Positions 23,660 through 30,873 of a DNA stretch of 64,000 bases are shown here, in pieces. Location: assembly GCF_013155125.1 (NCBI RefSeq), contig NZ_CP053564.1, positions 6,765,501 to 6,829,500 of the forward strand, given 5' to 3'. The notes below the pieces were generated by a model. That model was not told the origin of the DNA and did not search any database. It saw only the letters and a list, made by a program, of their open reading frames with translations. Both the position numbers and the translations under genes were made by a program. The first letter of the stretch is position 1; every line of letters begins with the position of its first letter. The DNA is from Pseudonocardia broussonetiae. GTDB taxonomy: Bacteria > Actinomycetota > Actinomycetes > Mycobacteriales > Pseudonocardiaceae.

Positions 23660-25219
23660 TCAGTGGGTGGAGACCGTGGCCTGCTCGGAGCCCAGGCCGG
23701 TCTGGGAGCGGACCTGCAGCTCGTCGAAGGAGCGCGTGGCGCCGCGCTCGCTCGACAGCACCGACCCGAGCCAGCAGGCGAGGAAGCCCACCGGGATGGC
23801 CACGAGGGTCGGGTACTCGATCGGGTAGGGCGCCGCGGCGGCGCCGCCGGGCCAGACCGACGGCCCGAGCAGGATCAGCGCGATCGAGGTGACCAGGCCC
23901 GCGGTGATGCCCGCGATGGCCCCGGTGGTGGTGAAGCGGCGCCAGGTCAGCGCGAGCAGCAGGGCCGGGAAGTTGGCGCCGGCCGCGACCGAGAGGGCGA
24001 GGCCCACGAGGAACGCCACGTTGAAGTCCGGCCCCGCGAGCAGCGTGATGACGATCGCCACCCCGCCGATCCCGGCGGCGGCCCAGCGCGCGATGGCGGT
24101 CTCGTCGCCGGTCTCGCGGCCGCGGCGGACCACGTTGGTCCACATGTCGTGCGCGACCGCGCCGGACGCCGAGAGGACCAGACCCGCGACGACGGCCAGG
24201 ATCGTGGCGAACGCGACCGCCGAGACGAACGCGGTGAACAGGTCACCGCCGACGGTGCCGGCCCCGCCGCCCAGGTGCTCGGCGAGCAGGGGCGCGGCCA
24301 GGTTCCCGCTCTTGCCGACCCCCTCGGCCGCCTCCGGGGGCAGCACGGCGCGGGCGCCGAAGCCGATGACGGCCGTCATCACGAAGAACGAGCCGATCAG
24401 CGCGGTGGCCCAGCCGGCCGAGGACCGCGCCCGCCGGGCGTCGGGCACGGTGAAGAAGCGGATGAGGATGTGCGGGAGCGCGGCCGTGCCGATCGCGAAC
24501 GCGAGCGCCACCGAGACGGTGTCGAGGAACGAGCGCCCCGACCCGCCGGGCGCCAGGTAGGCGTCGCCCGCCGGGCTGTTCGCGGCCGCGGTCGTGAACA
24601 GCACCTCGAGGCTGAACCCGGTCTGCACGAGCACGCCGACGGTCAGGGCGAGGCCCGCGGACAGCAGGAGGACGGCCTTGATGATCTGCACCCAGGTCGT
24701 GGCGAGCATGCCGCCGAACACGACGTAGCCGAGCATCGCGACGCCGGTCAGGACGACCGCGGGCACGAAGTCCAGCCCGGTCAGGGCGCGGATCAGGACC
24801 CCGGCGCCGACGAGCTGCGCCACCAGGTAGATCACGGCGACCAGCACCGTCGACGCGGCGGTCGCGGCCCGCACCGGCCGCTCGCGCAGCCGGAAGGACA
24901 GGACGTCGGCGACGGTGTACCGGCCGGCGTTGCGCATCCGCTCGGCGAACAGCAGCAGGATCAGCACGAACGCCACCAGCGTGACCGACGGCATGATCCA
25001 CCCGTCGAATCCGGACAGGTACATCAGCCCGGTGAAGCCCAGGAACGTGGCGGCCGACATCAGGTCACCCGCGATGGCCAGGCCGTTCTGCGGGCCCGAG
25101 ATCCCGCGGCCGGCCGCGAAGAAGTCGGTGGCGGAGCTGGTGCGCCGGGACGCCCAGACGGTGACGAGCACCGTGACGCCCACGATCAGGGCGAAGGCCA
25201 GGAGCCGCGTCGTGTTCAC
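23660..25219 (-). CDS. Sodium:solute symporter (SSS family, ActP-like)
   Basis: 519 residues with about 13 hydrophobic segments. The family N-terminus (SSATDFFAAGRGISGPQNGLAIAGDLMSAATFLG) and GGMLATTWVQIIKAVLLL are typical of acetate/monocarboxylate permeases paired with a DUF485 protein, which is encoded just upstream with a four-base overlap (GTG at 25219). It imports the carboxylate degraded by this operon; the actual substrate is unknown. Confidence 0.94.
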   Translation of the reverse strand: MNTTRLLAFALIVGVTVLVTVWASRRTSSATDFFAAGRGISGPQNGLAIAGDLMSAATFLGFTGLMYLSGFDGWIMPSVTLVAFVLILLLFAERMRNAGRYTVADVLSFRLRERPVRAATAASTVLVAVIYLVAQLVGAGVLIRALTGLDFVPAVVLTGVAMLGYVVFGGMLATTWVQIIKAVLLLSAGLALTVGVLVQTGFSLEVLFTTAAANSPAGDAYLAPGGSGRSFLDTVSVALAFAIGTAALPHILIRFFTVPDARRARSSAGWATALIGSFFVMTAVIGFGARAVLPPEAAEGVGKSGNLAAPLLAEHLGGGAGTVGGDLFTAFVSAVAFATILAVVAGLVLSASGAVAHDMWTNVVRRGRETGDETAIARWAAAGIGGVAIVITLLAGPDFNVAFLVGLALSVAAGANFPALLLALTWRRFTTTGAIAGITAGLVTSIALILLGPSVWPGGAAAAPYPIEYPTLVAIPVGFLACWLGSVLSSERGATRSFDELQVRSQTGLGSEQATVSTH

Positions 25220-25560
25220 GCCCGCACCGCCGCGAGCGCGACGACCCGGTCCTCGAGACCGGAGAAGTCGGTGCTCGACAGGCGCAGGTAGCGCCAGGTG
25301 AGGAACCAGGCGAGGACGAACTGGCTCAGGCCGAGCAGGAAGCCCACCGTCATCCCCGCCGCGACCACCGTGCCGGCGAGCTGCGGGGCGGCCCCGACGA
25401 CGAGGAGGAACACGGCGAACCAGGTCAGGATCGCCACCGCCGCGGTCCGGACGAACCGTCCCCGGCGGGCCACCAGTTCCCCGAACTCGGCCGAGCCGTG
25501 GATCGCCGTCCAGTCGACGGTCGGCTCGGTGGGCGTCGGGTCGTCCTGGTGTCTCGTCAT
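25216..25560 (-). CDS. DUF485 membrane protein
   Basis: 114 residues with two transmembrane helices (about 42-58 and 67-88) and the family's FGELVARRGRFV start and FVLAWFLTWRYL end. DUF485 proteins (YjcH type) accompany ActP-like symporters. It is the first gene of the 12-gene minus-strand operon and starts at ATG 25560, 30 bp from the nearest operator half-site. Confidence 0.92.
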   Translation of the reverse strand: MTRHQDDPTPTEPTVDWTAIHGSAEFGELVARRGRFVRTAAVAILTWFAVFLLVVGAAPQLAGTVVAAGMTVGFLLGLSQFVLAWFLTWRYLRLSSTDFSGLEDRVVALAAVRA

Positions 25561-25590
25561 CGAGGGCTCCTCCGGCGGTCGGCGCTACTA

Positions 25591-25606
25591 GTTAACGCTC
25601 GTTAGT
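25591..25606. promoter_or_regulatory. TetR-type operator palindrome, site 2
   Basis: GTTAACG-CT-CGTTAGT: a perfect TAACG/CGTTA core in a 7-2-7 layout, matching the palindrome at 5065-5080 (half ACTAACG). It lies in the 97-bp divergent gap between the symporter operon and the TetR genes, well placed to repress both. Confidence 0.65.
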
Positions 25607-25618
25607 ACGCGGACACTA

Positions 25619-25634
25619 GCTAACGCTCATTCGT
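25619..25634. promoter_or_regulatory. TetR-type operator palindrome, site 3
   Basis: GCTAACG-CT-CATTCGT: the left half matches the ACTAACG consensus in six of seven bases, the right half in five. It starts exactly 28 bp after site 2 and covers the region just upstream of the TetR -10 box, consistent with autorepression. Confidence 0.5.
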
Positions 25635-25644
25635 AGGGCAAGGG

Positions 25645-25657
25645 TAGAGTCGGCCCC
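25645..25657 (+). promoter_or_regulatory. -10 box for a leaderless tetR transcript
   Basis: TAGAGT (25645-25650) ends seven bases before the ATG at 25658, so transcription would begin at or next to the start codon. The same box and spacing occur at 26940-26953. No ribosome site is visible, which fits a leaderless mRNA. Confidence 0.5.
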
Positions 25658-26296
25658 ATGTCCCCGGCGCGCGTCGACACCGGCGCCCCCGACGTCCGGA
25701 CGACGGTCACCTCCGACGCCGTGCTGGACGCCGCGCTCACCGTCTTCACCGCCCGCGGCTACCACGGCACCGCCCTCAGCCAGATCGCCGCCGACCTGGG
25801 GATCCGCACGCCGAGCCTCTACAACCACATGCGCTCGAAGCAGGAGCTGCTCGAGCGGATCGTCGAGCGGACGCTGGACGAGGTGCTCGCCGACTTCGAG
25901 CAGGCGGTGCACGGCGTCACCGATCCCGTGGAGCGCCTGCGCCGGGCGGTCCGCGTCTACGCCCTGCGCCACGCCACCCACCGCCGCGAGGCGCTGGTCG
26001 TCAACCGCGACACCGCGAGCCTGCCGGAGCCGGCACTGGGCCGGATGCGCGAGCGCCGCCGCGACCACGAGCGGGCGGTGCGGGCCGTCATCGCCGACGG
26101 CGTCGCGGCCGGCGTGTTCCGCGTCGACTCCCCCGCCCTCGCGTCCTTCGCGATCCTCGAGATGTGCGTGAGCATCGCGCGCTGGTTCCGCGAGGACGGC
26201 GCCCGCAGCGCCGAGCAGGTCGCCGACGAGTACACCGCCTTCGCGCTGCGGATCGCCGGCCACGTGGAGGGGGCCCCGGATGACCAGGACCGGTGA
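25658..26296 (+). CDS. TetR-family regulator, copy 1
   Basis: 212 residues. The helix-turn-helix is YHGTALSQIAADLGIRTPSLYNHMRSKQELLERIV; the ligand domain includes YALRHATHRREALVVNRDTASL and FAILEMCVSIARWFRED, a pattern seen in TetR repressors of acyl-CoA/steroid-type catabolism. It is divergent from the symporter-Mo hydroxylase operon and overlaps the next, closely similar TetR gene by 17 bp. Probable repressor through sites 2 and 3 and, by shared motif, site 1. Confidence 0.93.
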   Translation: MSPARVDTGAPDVRTTVTSDAVLDAALTVFTARGYHGTALSQIAADLGIRTPSLYNHMRSKQELLERIVERTLDEVLADFEQAVHGVTDPVERLRRAVRVYALRHATHRREALVVNRDTASLPEPALGRMRERRRDHERAVRAVIADGVAAGVFRVDSPALASFAILEMCVSIARWFREDGARSAEQVADEYTAFALRIAGHVEGAPDDQDR

Positions 26297-26870
26297 GCGG
26301 ACGACGGTCACGAGCGACGCCGTCCTCGACTCCGCCCTCACGCTGTTCGCCGCGCTCGGCTACCACGGCACGGCGCTGAGCCAGATCGCCGGGGCGCTGG
26401 AGGTCCGCACCCCCAGCCTCTACAACCACATGCGCAGCAAGCACGACCTGCTGCTCACGATCGTGCGGCGCACCGTCACCGGCGTGCTCGACGACTTCAC
26501 GGCGGCGACCGACGGCCTCACCGACCCCCGGGACCGGCTGCTCGCGGCCACCCGCGCCTACGCGCTGCGGCACGCGACGCACCGCCGCGAGGCGATCGTG
26601 GTCAACCGCGACACCTCCAGCCTCGACGAGCCGCACCGCTCGGAGATGCAGGCCCTGCGCCGCACGCACGACCACGCCCTGCGCGCGATCATCGAGGAGG
26701 GCGTCGCCGCGGGGCGGTTCTCGATCGACTCCCCCGCGCTCGGGTCGTTCGCCATCCGGGAGATGTGCGTCAGCGTCGCCCGCTGGTTCCGCGACGACGG
26801 GCCGATGACCGCGGAGCAGGTGGCCGAGGAGTACACCGGCTTCGCCCTGCGCATCGTCGGGGCGGAGTGA
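26280..26870 (+). CDS. TetR-family regulator, copy 2
   Basis: 196 residues, clearly a tandem duplicate of the preceding gene: identical YHGTALSQIA, RTPSLYNHMRSK, YALRHATHRREA and VVNRDT segments and the same C-terminal EMCVSVARWFRDDG. The recognition helix is the same, so both should bind the same operator; they differ most in the ligand domain. This arrangement allows heterodimers or two effectors acting on one operator set. Confidence 0.93.
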   Translation: MTRTGERTTVTSDAVLDSALTLFAALGYHGTALSQIAGALEVRTPSLYNHMRSKHDLLLTIVRRTVTGVLDDFTAATDGLTDPRDRLLAATRAYALRHATHRREAIVVNRDTSSLDEPHRSEMQALRRTHDHALRAIIEEGVAAGRFSIDSPALGSFAIREMCVSVARWFRDDGPMTAEQVAEEYTGFALRIVGAE

Positions 26871-26939
26871 CCCCGTCCGCGATCCTGCGGCCCCCGGGCG
26901 GGCGGTGTCGGACGTGTTCCTCCCGCAGGAGCGGCGCCG

Positions 26940-26952
26940 TAGAGTCCGCTCC
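26940..26952 (+). promoter_or_regulatory. -10 box for a leaderless transcript into the MFS gene
   Basis: TAGAGT (26940-26945) is seven bases before the ATG at 26953, the same geometry as the TetR promoter at 25645. The -35 region is weak (TTCCTC at 26917-26922). Confidence 0.4.
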
Positions 26953-27033
26953 ATGGGTGCTCCGAGCGTGACCGTTCGCGGTCCGCGACCCCCGTCGGAC
27001 CCGGGCGCCGCCGCAGGCGGTCGTCGACGGTGA
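26953..27033 (+). CDS. Putative 26-residue leader peptide before the MFS exporter
   Basis: A short frame of 26 codons starting MGAPSVTVRG and ending in Arg-Arg-Arg follows the TAGAGT box directly and ends in TGA that overlaps the exporter's GTG (GTGA, 27030-27033). Such overlap implies translational coupling: ribosomes starting leaderlessly on the ATG would reinitiate at the exporter. Pro- and Gly-rich; no homologue recognised. It could also be a chance frame. Confidence 0.4.
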   Translation: MGAPSVTVRGPRPPSDPGAAAGGRRR

Positions 27034-28649
27034 CCGACCCGGCAGTGCGGGCCGACCACGCCGCCGGGCCCTCGGTGTGGGCGCCGCTGCGGATCCGCGC
27101 GTTCCGGATGCTCTGGTTCGCCCAGCTGGGCAGCATGCTCGGCGTCTGGATGCAGACCGTGGGCGCGCAGTGGATCCTGGTCGGGGCCCCGGACTCGGCC
27201 GCGCTGGTCGCACTCGTCCAGGTGGCCACGACGCTGCCGATGCTGCTGCTCGCCCTGCCCGCGGGCGCGCTGGCCGACATCGTCGACCGGCGCCGGCTCC
27301 TGATCGCGGTCCAGCTGTTCCAGCTGGCGGTCGGCGCCGGCCTCACCGTGCTGACCGCGCTCGACCTCATGCCGCCCGCGTTGCTGCTGACCTTCACCTT
27401 CCTGCTCGGCTCCTGCGTGGCCGCGACCCTGCCCGCCTACCAGGTGATGGTGCAGGAGCTGGTGCCGCGCGAGCAGGTGCGCGCGGTGGCCTCGCTGGGC
27501 GGGGTCGCGGTGAACGGGGCCCGCGTGATCGGCCCCGCGCTGGCCGGCGTGCTGCTCGCCCAGGTCAGCGCGGCCGTCGTCTTCGCGGTCACCGCCGTGG
27601 CCGCGCTGGCCTTCGTGCTGGCGCTGACCGCGACCCGCAGGCCACCGGCCGACGGCGCGCTGCCGCCCGAGCGCTTCGCCAGCGCGATGCGCGCCGGCGG
27701 GCGCTACGTGCGCAACTCGCCCGTGGTGCGGCGGATGCTGCTGCGGGTCGTGCTGTTCGTGCTCCCCGGTGCGGCGATCTGGGCGCTGCTCCCCGTGGTG
27801 GCCGACGAGCTGCTCCGCACCTCCTCCACCGGCTACGGCCTGCTGCTGGGCGCTCTCGGCGCCGGCGCCGTCCTCGGTGCCGCGGTGCTGCCGCGGGTGG
27901 GCGGGCGGCTCTCGCCCAACCAGCTGCTCGTCGTGTCCGGGCTGCTCTTCGCCGGGTCGCTGCTGGCCTGCGTCTCGGTGACCGACCTGCTCGTGCTGGC
28001 CGCGCTGCTGGTACCCGCCGGGATGGCCTGGCTCTCCGTCCTGATGGGCATCACCGGGTCGCTGCAGGTGTTCCTGCCCGGCTGGGTGCGCGCCCGCGGG
28101 CTGTCGATGTTCAACGTCGCCTTCGCCGGGTCGCAGGCCGCCGGTTCCCTGCTGTGGGGGGTGGTCGCGCAGTGGTTCGGGCTGGTCCCGGCGTTCGTCG
28201 CGGCGGCCGTGCTGATGGCCGCAGGTGCCGCGACGGTGCGGATCTGGCCGCTCCCCGACGTCGCGGACTGGGACCGGAGCTCGATGGTCTACTGGCCCGA
28301 ACCCGAGCTCACCTACCGACCGGACCCGCAGGAGGGCCCGGTCCTGGTCACCGTGCGCTACGTCGTGCCCCCCGAGCACGAAGCGGAGTTCCTCGACGCC
28401 ATGGAGCTGGTGCGGCTGGGTCGCCTGCGCACCGGCGCGTCGAGCTGCACGCTGTACCGCGACGGAGCCGACCCGTCGACGTTCGTCCTGGTCGCGCAGT
28501 TCCCGACCTGGGAGGAGCACCTGCGCCAGCACACCGGTCGGCTCACCGGAACCGACCGGGAGCGCGAGGAGCGGGCCAACGCGCTGTCCGTCGAGGAGCC
28601 CGAGGGCGCGCACCTGTTCCACGCCCACCTGGACGGGGAGCAGCGGTAG
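27030..28649 (+). CDS. MFS exporter with C-terminal ABM-like domain
   Basis: 539 residues. Residues about 15-410 hold 11-12 membrane segments of the enterobactin-exporter-like MFS_3 group (FRMLWFAQLGSMLGVWMQTVGAQWILV, GALADIVDRRRLLI). The last ~110 residues are soluble and look like an antibiotic-biosynthesis-monooxygenase-type ferredoxin-like fold (VTVRYVVPPEHEAEFLDAM, SCTLYRDGADPSTFVLVAQFPTWEEHL). This fusion is recurrent in the MFS_3 group. GTG start at 27030. It may export a toxic pathway intermediate; converges on the P450 gene. Confidence 0.9.
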   Translation: MTDPAVRADHAAGPSVWAPLRIRAFRMLWFAQLGSMLGVWMQTVGAQWILVGAPDSAALVALVQVATTLPMLLLALPAGALADIVDRRRLLIAVQLFQLAVGAGLTVLTALDLMPPALLLTFTFLLGSCVAATLPAYQVMVQELVPREQVRAVASLGGVAVNGARVIGPALAGVLLAQVSAAVVFAVTAVAALAFVLALTATRRPPADGALPPERFASAMRAGGRYVRNSPVVRRMLLRVVLFVLPGAAIWALLPVVADELLRTSSTGYGLLLGALGAGAVLGAAVLPRVGGRLSPNQLLVVSGLLFAGSLLACVSVTDLLVLAALLVPAGMAWLSVLMGITGSLQVFLPGWVRARGLSMFNVAFAGSQAAGSLLWGVVAQWFGLVPAFVAAAVLMAAGAATVRIWPLPDVADWDRSSMVYWPEPELTYRPDPQEGPVLVTVRYVVPPEHEAEFLDAMELVRLGRLRTGASSCTLYRDGADPSTFVLVAQFPTWEEHLRQHTGRLTGTDREREERANALSVEEPEGAHLFHAHLDGEQR

Positions 28650-28668
28650 GCGGTCGCCGATCCGGACC

Positions 28669-29847
28669 TCAGCCGAGCTCCAGCCCCTCGACCGGGAGCC
28701 GTTCCAGCCCGCGGACGACATTGTTCAGGTGGCGGACCGGCTCGCCGAGGTGGAAGCGGCGCACCCGCCCGGCCAGCGCCGCGATCACGGACTGGGCCTC
28801 GATGCGCGCGAGCGCCTGCCCGGCGCAGGTGTGCGTCCCGTAGCCGAAGCTGAGGTGGTCGACGGGGTTCCTGGTCACGTCGAAGCGGTCGGGGTCGGCG
28901 TAGTGCCGCTCGTCGCGGTTGCCCGAGCCGTACAGCAGCAGGACCTGGGAGCCGGCGGCGATCGTGGTGCCGTCGATCTCGACCTCGGTCGTGACCCGGC
29001 GCCCGAACCCCTGGACGGGGGCGTCGTGGCGGAGGACCTCGTTGAGCGTGCTCGGCACGAGGCCGGGATCGGCACGGACGAGGTCCCACTGCTCCGGGTG
29101 CGTGGCGAGGAGGTGGACGGCGTTCGCGATGGCGTTGATCGTGGTGTCGAGCCCGGCCGCGGTGTAGGCGGACAGGAGCGGGATGCACGACTCGGGCGCG
29201 ATCCGCCCCTGGTCGGCGGCCGTGAAGACGGCCCGGCCCATGCTCCCCTCCGCCAGGTCCTCCGCCCGCAGCGTGCCGAGCCAGCCGAACATCTCGCCGA
29301 TCGCGCCCAGCCCGGCGGCGGTCCTGCCGTTCATGGGCCCGAAGACGGTGAAGGTCGCGTCCGCCCAGCCGAGCATCTTCGGGCGCACCTCGTCGGGGAT
29401 GCCGATGAGGTCGAACACCACGGAGAACGGGAAGGCCACGGCGAGGTCGGTGACCGCGTCGAAGGCACCCTGCTCGATCATGGCCTCGACGAGCCGGTCG
29501 GCCCGGTCGGCGATCCCGGCCTGCAGCGGCCGGACGGCGCGCGGGCCGAGCTGCTCGGACAGCACCGCGCGCAGCGCGTCGTGCAGCGGCGGGTCGCTGG
29601 CCAGCACGGAGCCGACGAGCATCTGGTTGACCGGCTCGTTGAGGGCGATCCCGCTGGAGGAGAAGGTCGCCGGGTCGCCGAGCGCCCGCCGGACGTCGGC
29701 GTACCGCGGGACCGCCCAGACGTCGAGCGCGCTCAGGTGGACGGCCCCTCCGCGCTCGCGCAGGTCGCGGTAGACGGGGTACGGGTCGACGAGGACCTCG
29801 TCGCTGAACAGGTCCACGTCCGAGTGGGGGGTGCGGGTGAGCGTCAT
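28669..29847 (-). CDS. Cytochrome P450, complete
   Basis: 392 residues. Haem-binding region HLSFGYGTHTCAGQALARIEAQ (split at Cys about 340), the K-helix ExxR in LNEVLRH, and an I-helix with AGLDTTINAIA (the oxygen-activating A-G-x-D-T-T) are all present. It is paralogous to the P450 at the left edge. The ferredoxin at 29997 is the electron donor; the reductase that should sit between them has been lost. Substrate unknown. Confidence 0.95.
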   Translation of the reverse strand: MTLTRTPHSDVDLFSDEVLVDPYPVYRDLRERGGAVHLSALDVWAVPRYADVRRALGDPATFSSSGIALNEPVNQMLVGSVLASDPPLHDALRAVLSEQLGPRAVRPLQAGIADRADRLVEAMIEQGAFDAVTDLAVAFPFSVVFDLIGIPDEVRPKMLGWADATFTVFGPMNGRTAAGLGAIGEMFGWLGTLRAEDLAEGSMGRAVFTAADQGRIAPESCIPLLSAYTAAGLDTTINAIANAVHLLATHPEQWDLVRADPGLVPSTLNEVLRHDAPVQGFGRRVTTEVEIDGTTIAAGSQVLLLYGSGNRDERHYADPDRFDVTRNPVDHLSFGYGTHTCAGQALARIEAQSVIAALAGRVRRFHLGEPVRHLNNVVRGLERLPVEGLELG

Positions 29848-29862
29848 CGGTCTGCCTCCGGG

Positions 29863-30000
29863 TCAGGTGCCGGCCGGCTCGGGCTGCGCGGGGGCGCGGA
29901 GCCGGCCGATCGGGGTGCGTCGGTGGACGGCGCAGCAGGGCGCTGCCGGCCCACGGTTCGTCGTCCGGTGGTGGGCGGGACGGCGCTCGAGCCCGGTCAC
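29863..30000 (-). pseudogene. Remnant of a ferredoxin reductase gene (large internal deletion)
   Basis: A 45-codon frame starts with GTG overlapping the ferredoxin stop (GTGA), exactly where the intact reductase starts in the module at 295-1670. Its C-terminal part, AVHRRTPIGRLRAPAQPEP, matches the C-terminus of that reductase, AVNTRMPIARLRALTRPEP, in 12 of 19 positions. The FAD and NAD(P)H domains (about 350 residues) are missing. It is most simply a reductase gene collapsed by internal deletion. The P450 pair must now borrow a reductase, perhaps the one at 295. Confidence 0.7.
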
Positions 30001-30188
30001 GCGCTCACCCTGAGCGCGGCCACGGGGCACACGCGGACCGCGGCCTCCGCCGCGTCGGACGACTCCGGCGGCACGTCGGCGCGGTCCAGGACCAGCTCGC
30101 CGTCGTCGTCGAGGTGCATCAGGTGCGACGCCTCCTCGACGCAGAGCCCGTAGCCCTCGCACCGGTCCCGGTCAACGGACACCCTCAC
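29997..30188 (-). CDS. P450-type ferredoxin
   Basis: 63 residues with CEGYGLC near residue 10 and CPVAALRV at the C-terminus, near-identical in design to the ferredoxin at 1482. GTG 30188 is chosen because GGGAG lies seven bases upstream. First gene of the ferredoxin-P450 operon; the palindrome at 30220-30236 is 31 bp before the start. Confidence 0.93.
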   Translation of the reverse strand: MRVSVDRDRCEGYGLCVEEASHLMHLDDDGELVLDRADVPPESSDAAEAAVRVCPVAALRVSA

Positions 30189-30219
30189 GGCAGCTCCCTC
30201 GCTCGTCGTCCGATTAAAG

Positions 30220-30236
30220 ACCCGAACCTTTCGGGT
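30220..30236. promoter_or_regulatory. GntR-type operator palindrome, site A
   Basis: ACCCGAA-CCT-TTCGGGT, a perfect 7-bp inverted repeat, preceded by AAAG. The 11-mer AAAGACCCGAA is repeated exactly at 31629-31639 before the flavin hydroxylase operon. The intervening gene is a GntR regulator. Likely operator shared by the ferredoxin-P450 operon and the hydroxylase operon. Confidence 0.6.
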
Positions 30237-30260
30237 TGATCCCGGTATGGTCAGCGAGCA

Positions 30261-30286
30261 GGCCCGCACTGTCAACCGTGCGGGCC
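30261..30286. terminator. Perfect 9-bp stem-loop
   Basis: GGCCCGCAC - 8 nt - GTGCGGGCC. Lies between the ferredoxin promoter region and the repeat block. No T-run follows. It may terminate transcription coming from the GntR gene 590 bp away, or be a recombination scar. Confidence 0.35.
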
Positions 30287-30441
30287 GAAATACCCGGATG
30301 CTTTCCCCGGGCCGTCGCGCGCGTCCGGCGGTGCGAGGGAGACCCGTCGAGGCGGCGCGGCGATCGTCAGGAGCGCTACGTCAGGGTCGTGGGCGGGGCC
30401 GTGGTGGCGCGGTCTCGGTGATCACCGGGCCCCCGCCGTCG

Positions 30442-30508
30442 CATGATCGTCAGCTGGGCAGCTTCTGCGTCGCTCAGCGGCGGAAAGCCTGCCCAGACCG
30501 TGATCATG
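30442..30508. repeat. 67-nt palindromic element, copy 1
   Basis: CATGATC - 5 nt - CTGGGCAG - 27 nt - CTGCCCAG - 5 nt - GATCATG. Two nested stems with a symmetric 5-nt internal loop would give a strong RNA or cruciform hairpin. It looks like a small mobile or REP-type palindrome. Confidence 0.7.
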
Positions 30509-30686
30509 AGGCGGCGCCGGCGGGGTCGTGGGATGGGCGAGCCGAGTCGGTGGTGCGCACCGGTTCGCGTCCGCCGGTGCGAGGGAGACCGTCGAGGCGG
30601 CGCGGCGATCGTCAGGAGTGTGACGTCAGGGTCGTGGGTGGGGCCGTGGTGGTGCGGTTCCGGTGATCACCGGGCCCCCGCCGTCG

Positions 30687-30753
30687 CGTGATCGTCAGCT
30701 GGGCAGGCTCTGCGTCGCTCAGCAGCGGAAAGCCTGCCGAGACCGTGATCATG
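30687..30753. repeat. 67-nt palindromic element, copy 2
   Basis: Same design as copy 1: (C)GTGATC outer arm, CTGGGCAG, loop, CTGCCGAG, GATCATG. One mismatch in the inner stem and one in the outer stem relative to copy 1. Confidence 0.7.
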
Positions 30754-30873
30754 AGGCGGCGCCGGCGGGGTCGTGGGATGAGCGACGGGCCGAGCCGGCG
30801 GCCGCGCACCGGTGCGCGTCCCGCGCGCGTCCGGCGGTGTACGGGAGACCGTCGGGTGCGCCGGTGGCGATCG

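Noticed and set aside
26088..28721. 877-codon minus-strand frame opposite the TetR copy 2 and MFS genes
   Set aside because: Gln/His/Arg/Gly-rich with no recognisable fold; overlaps confirmed genes on the other strand.
30442..30753. CRISPR-like array in the repeat block
   Set aside because: Only two palindromes about 245 bp apart, no short regular spacers and no cas genes nearby.
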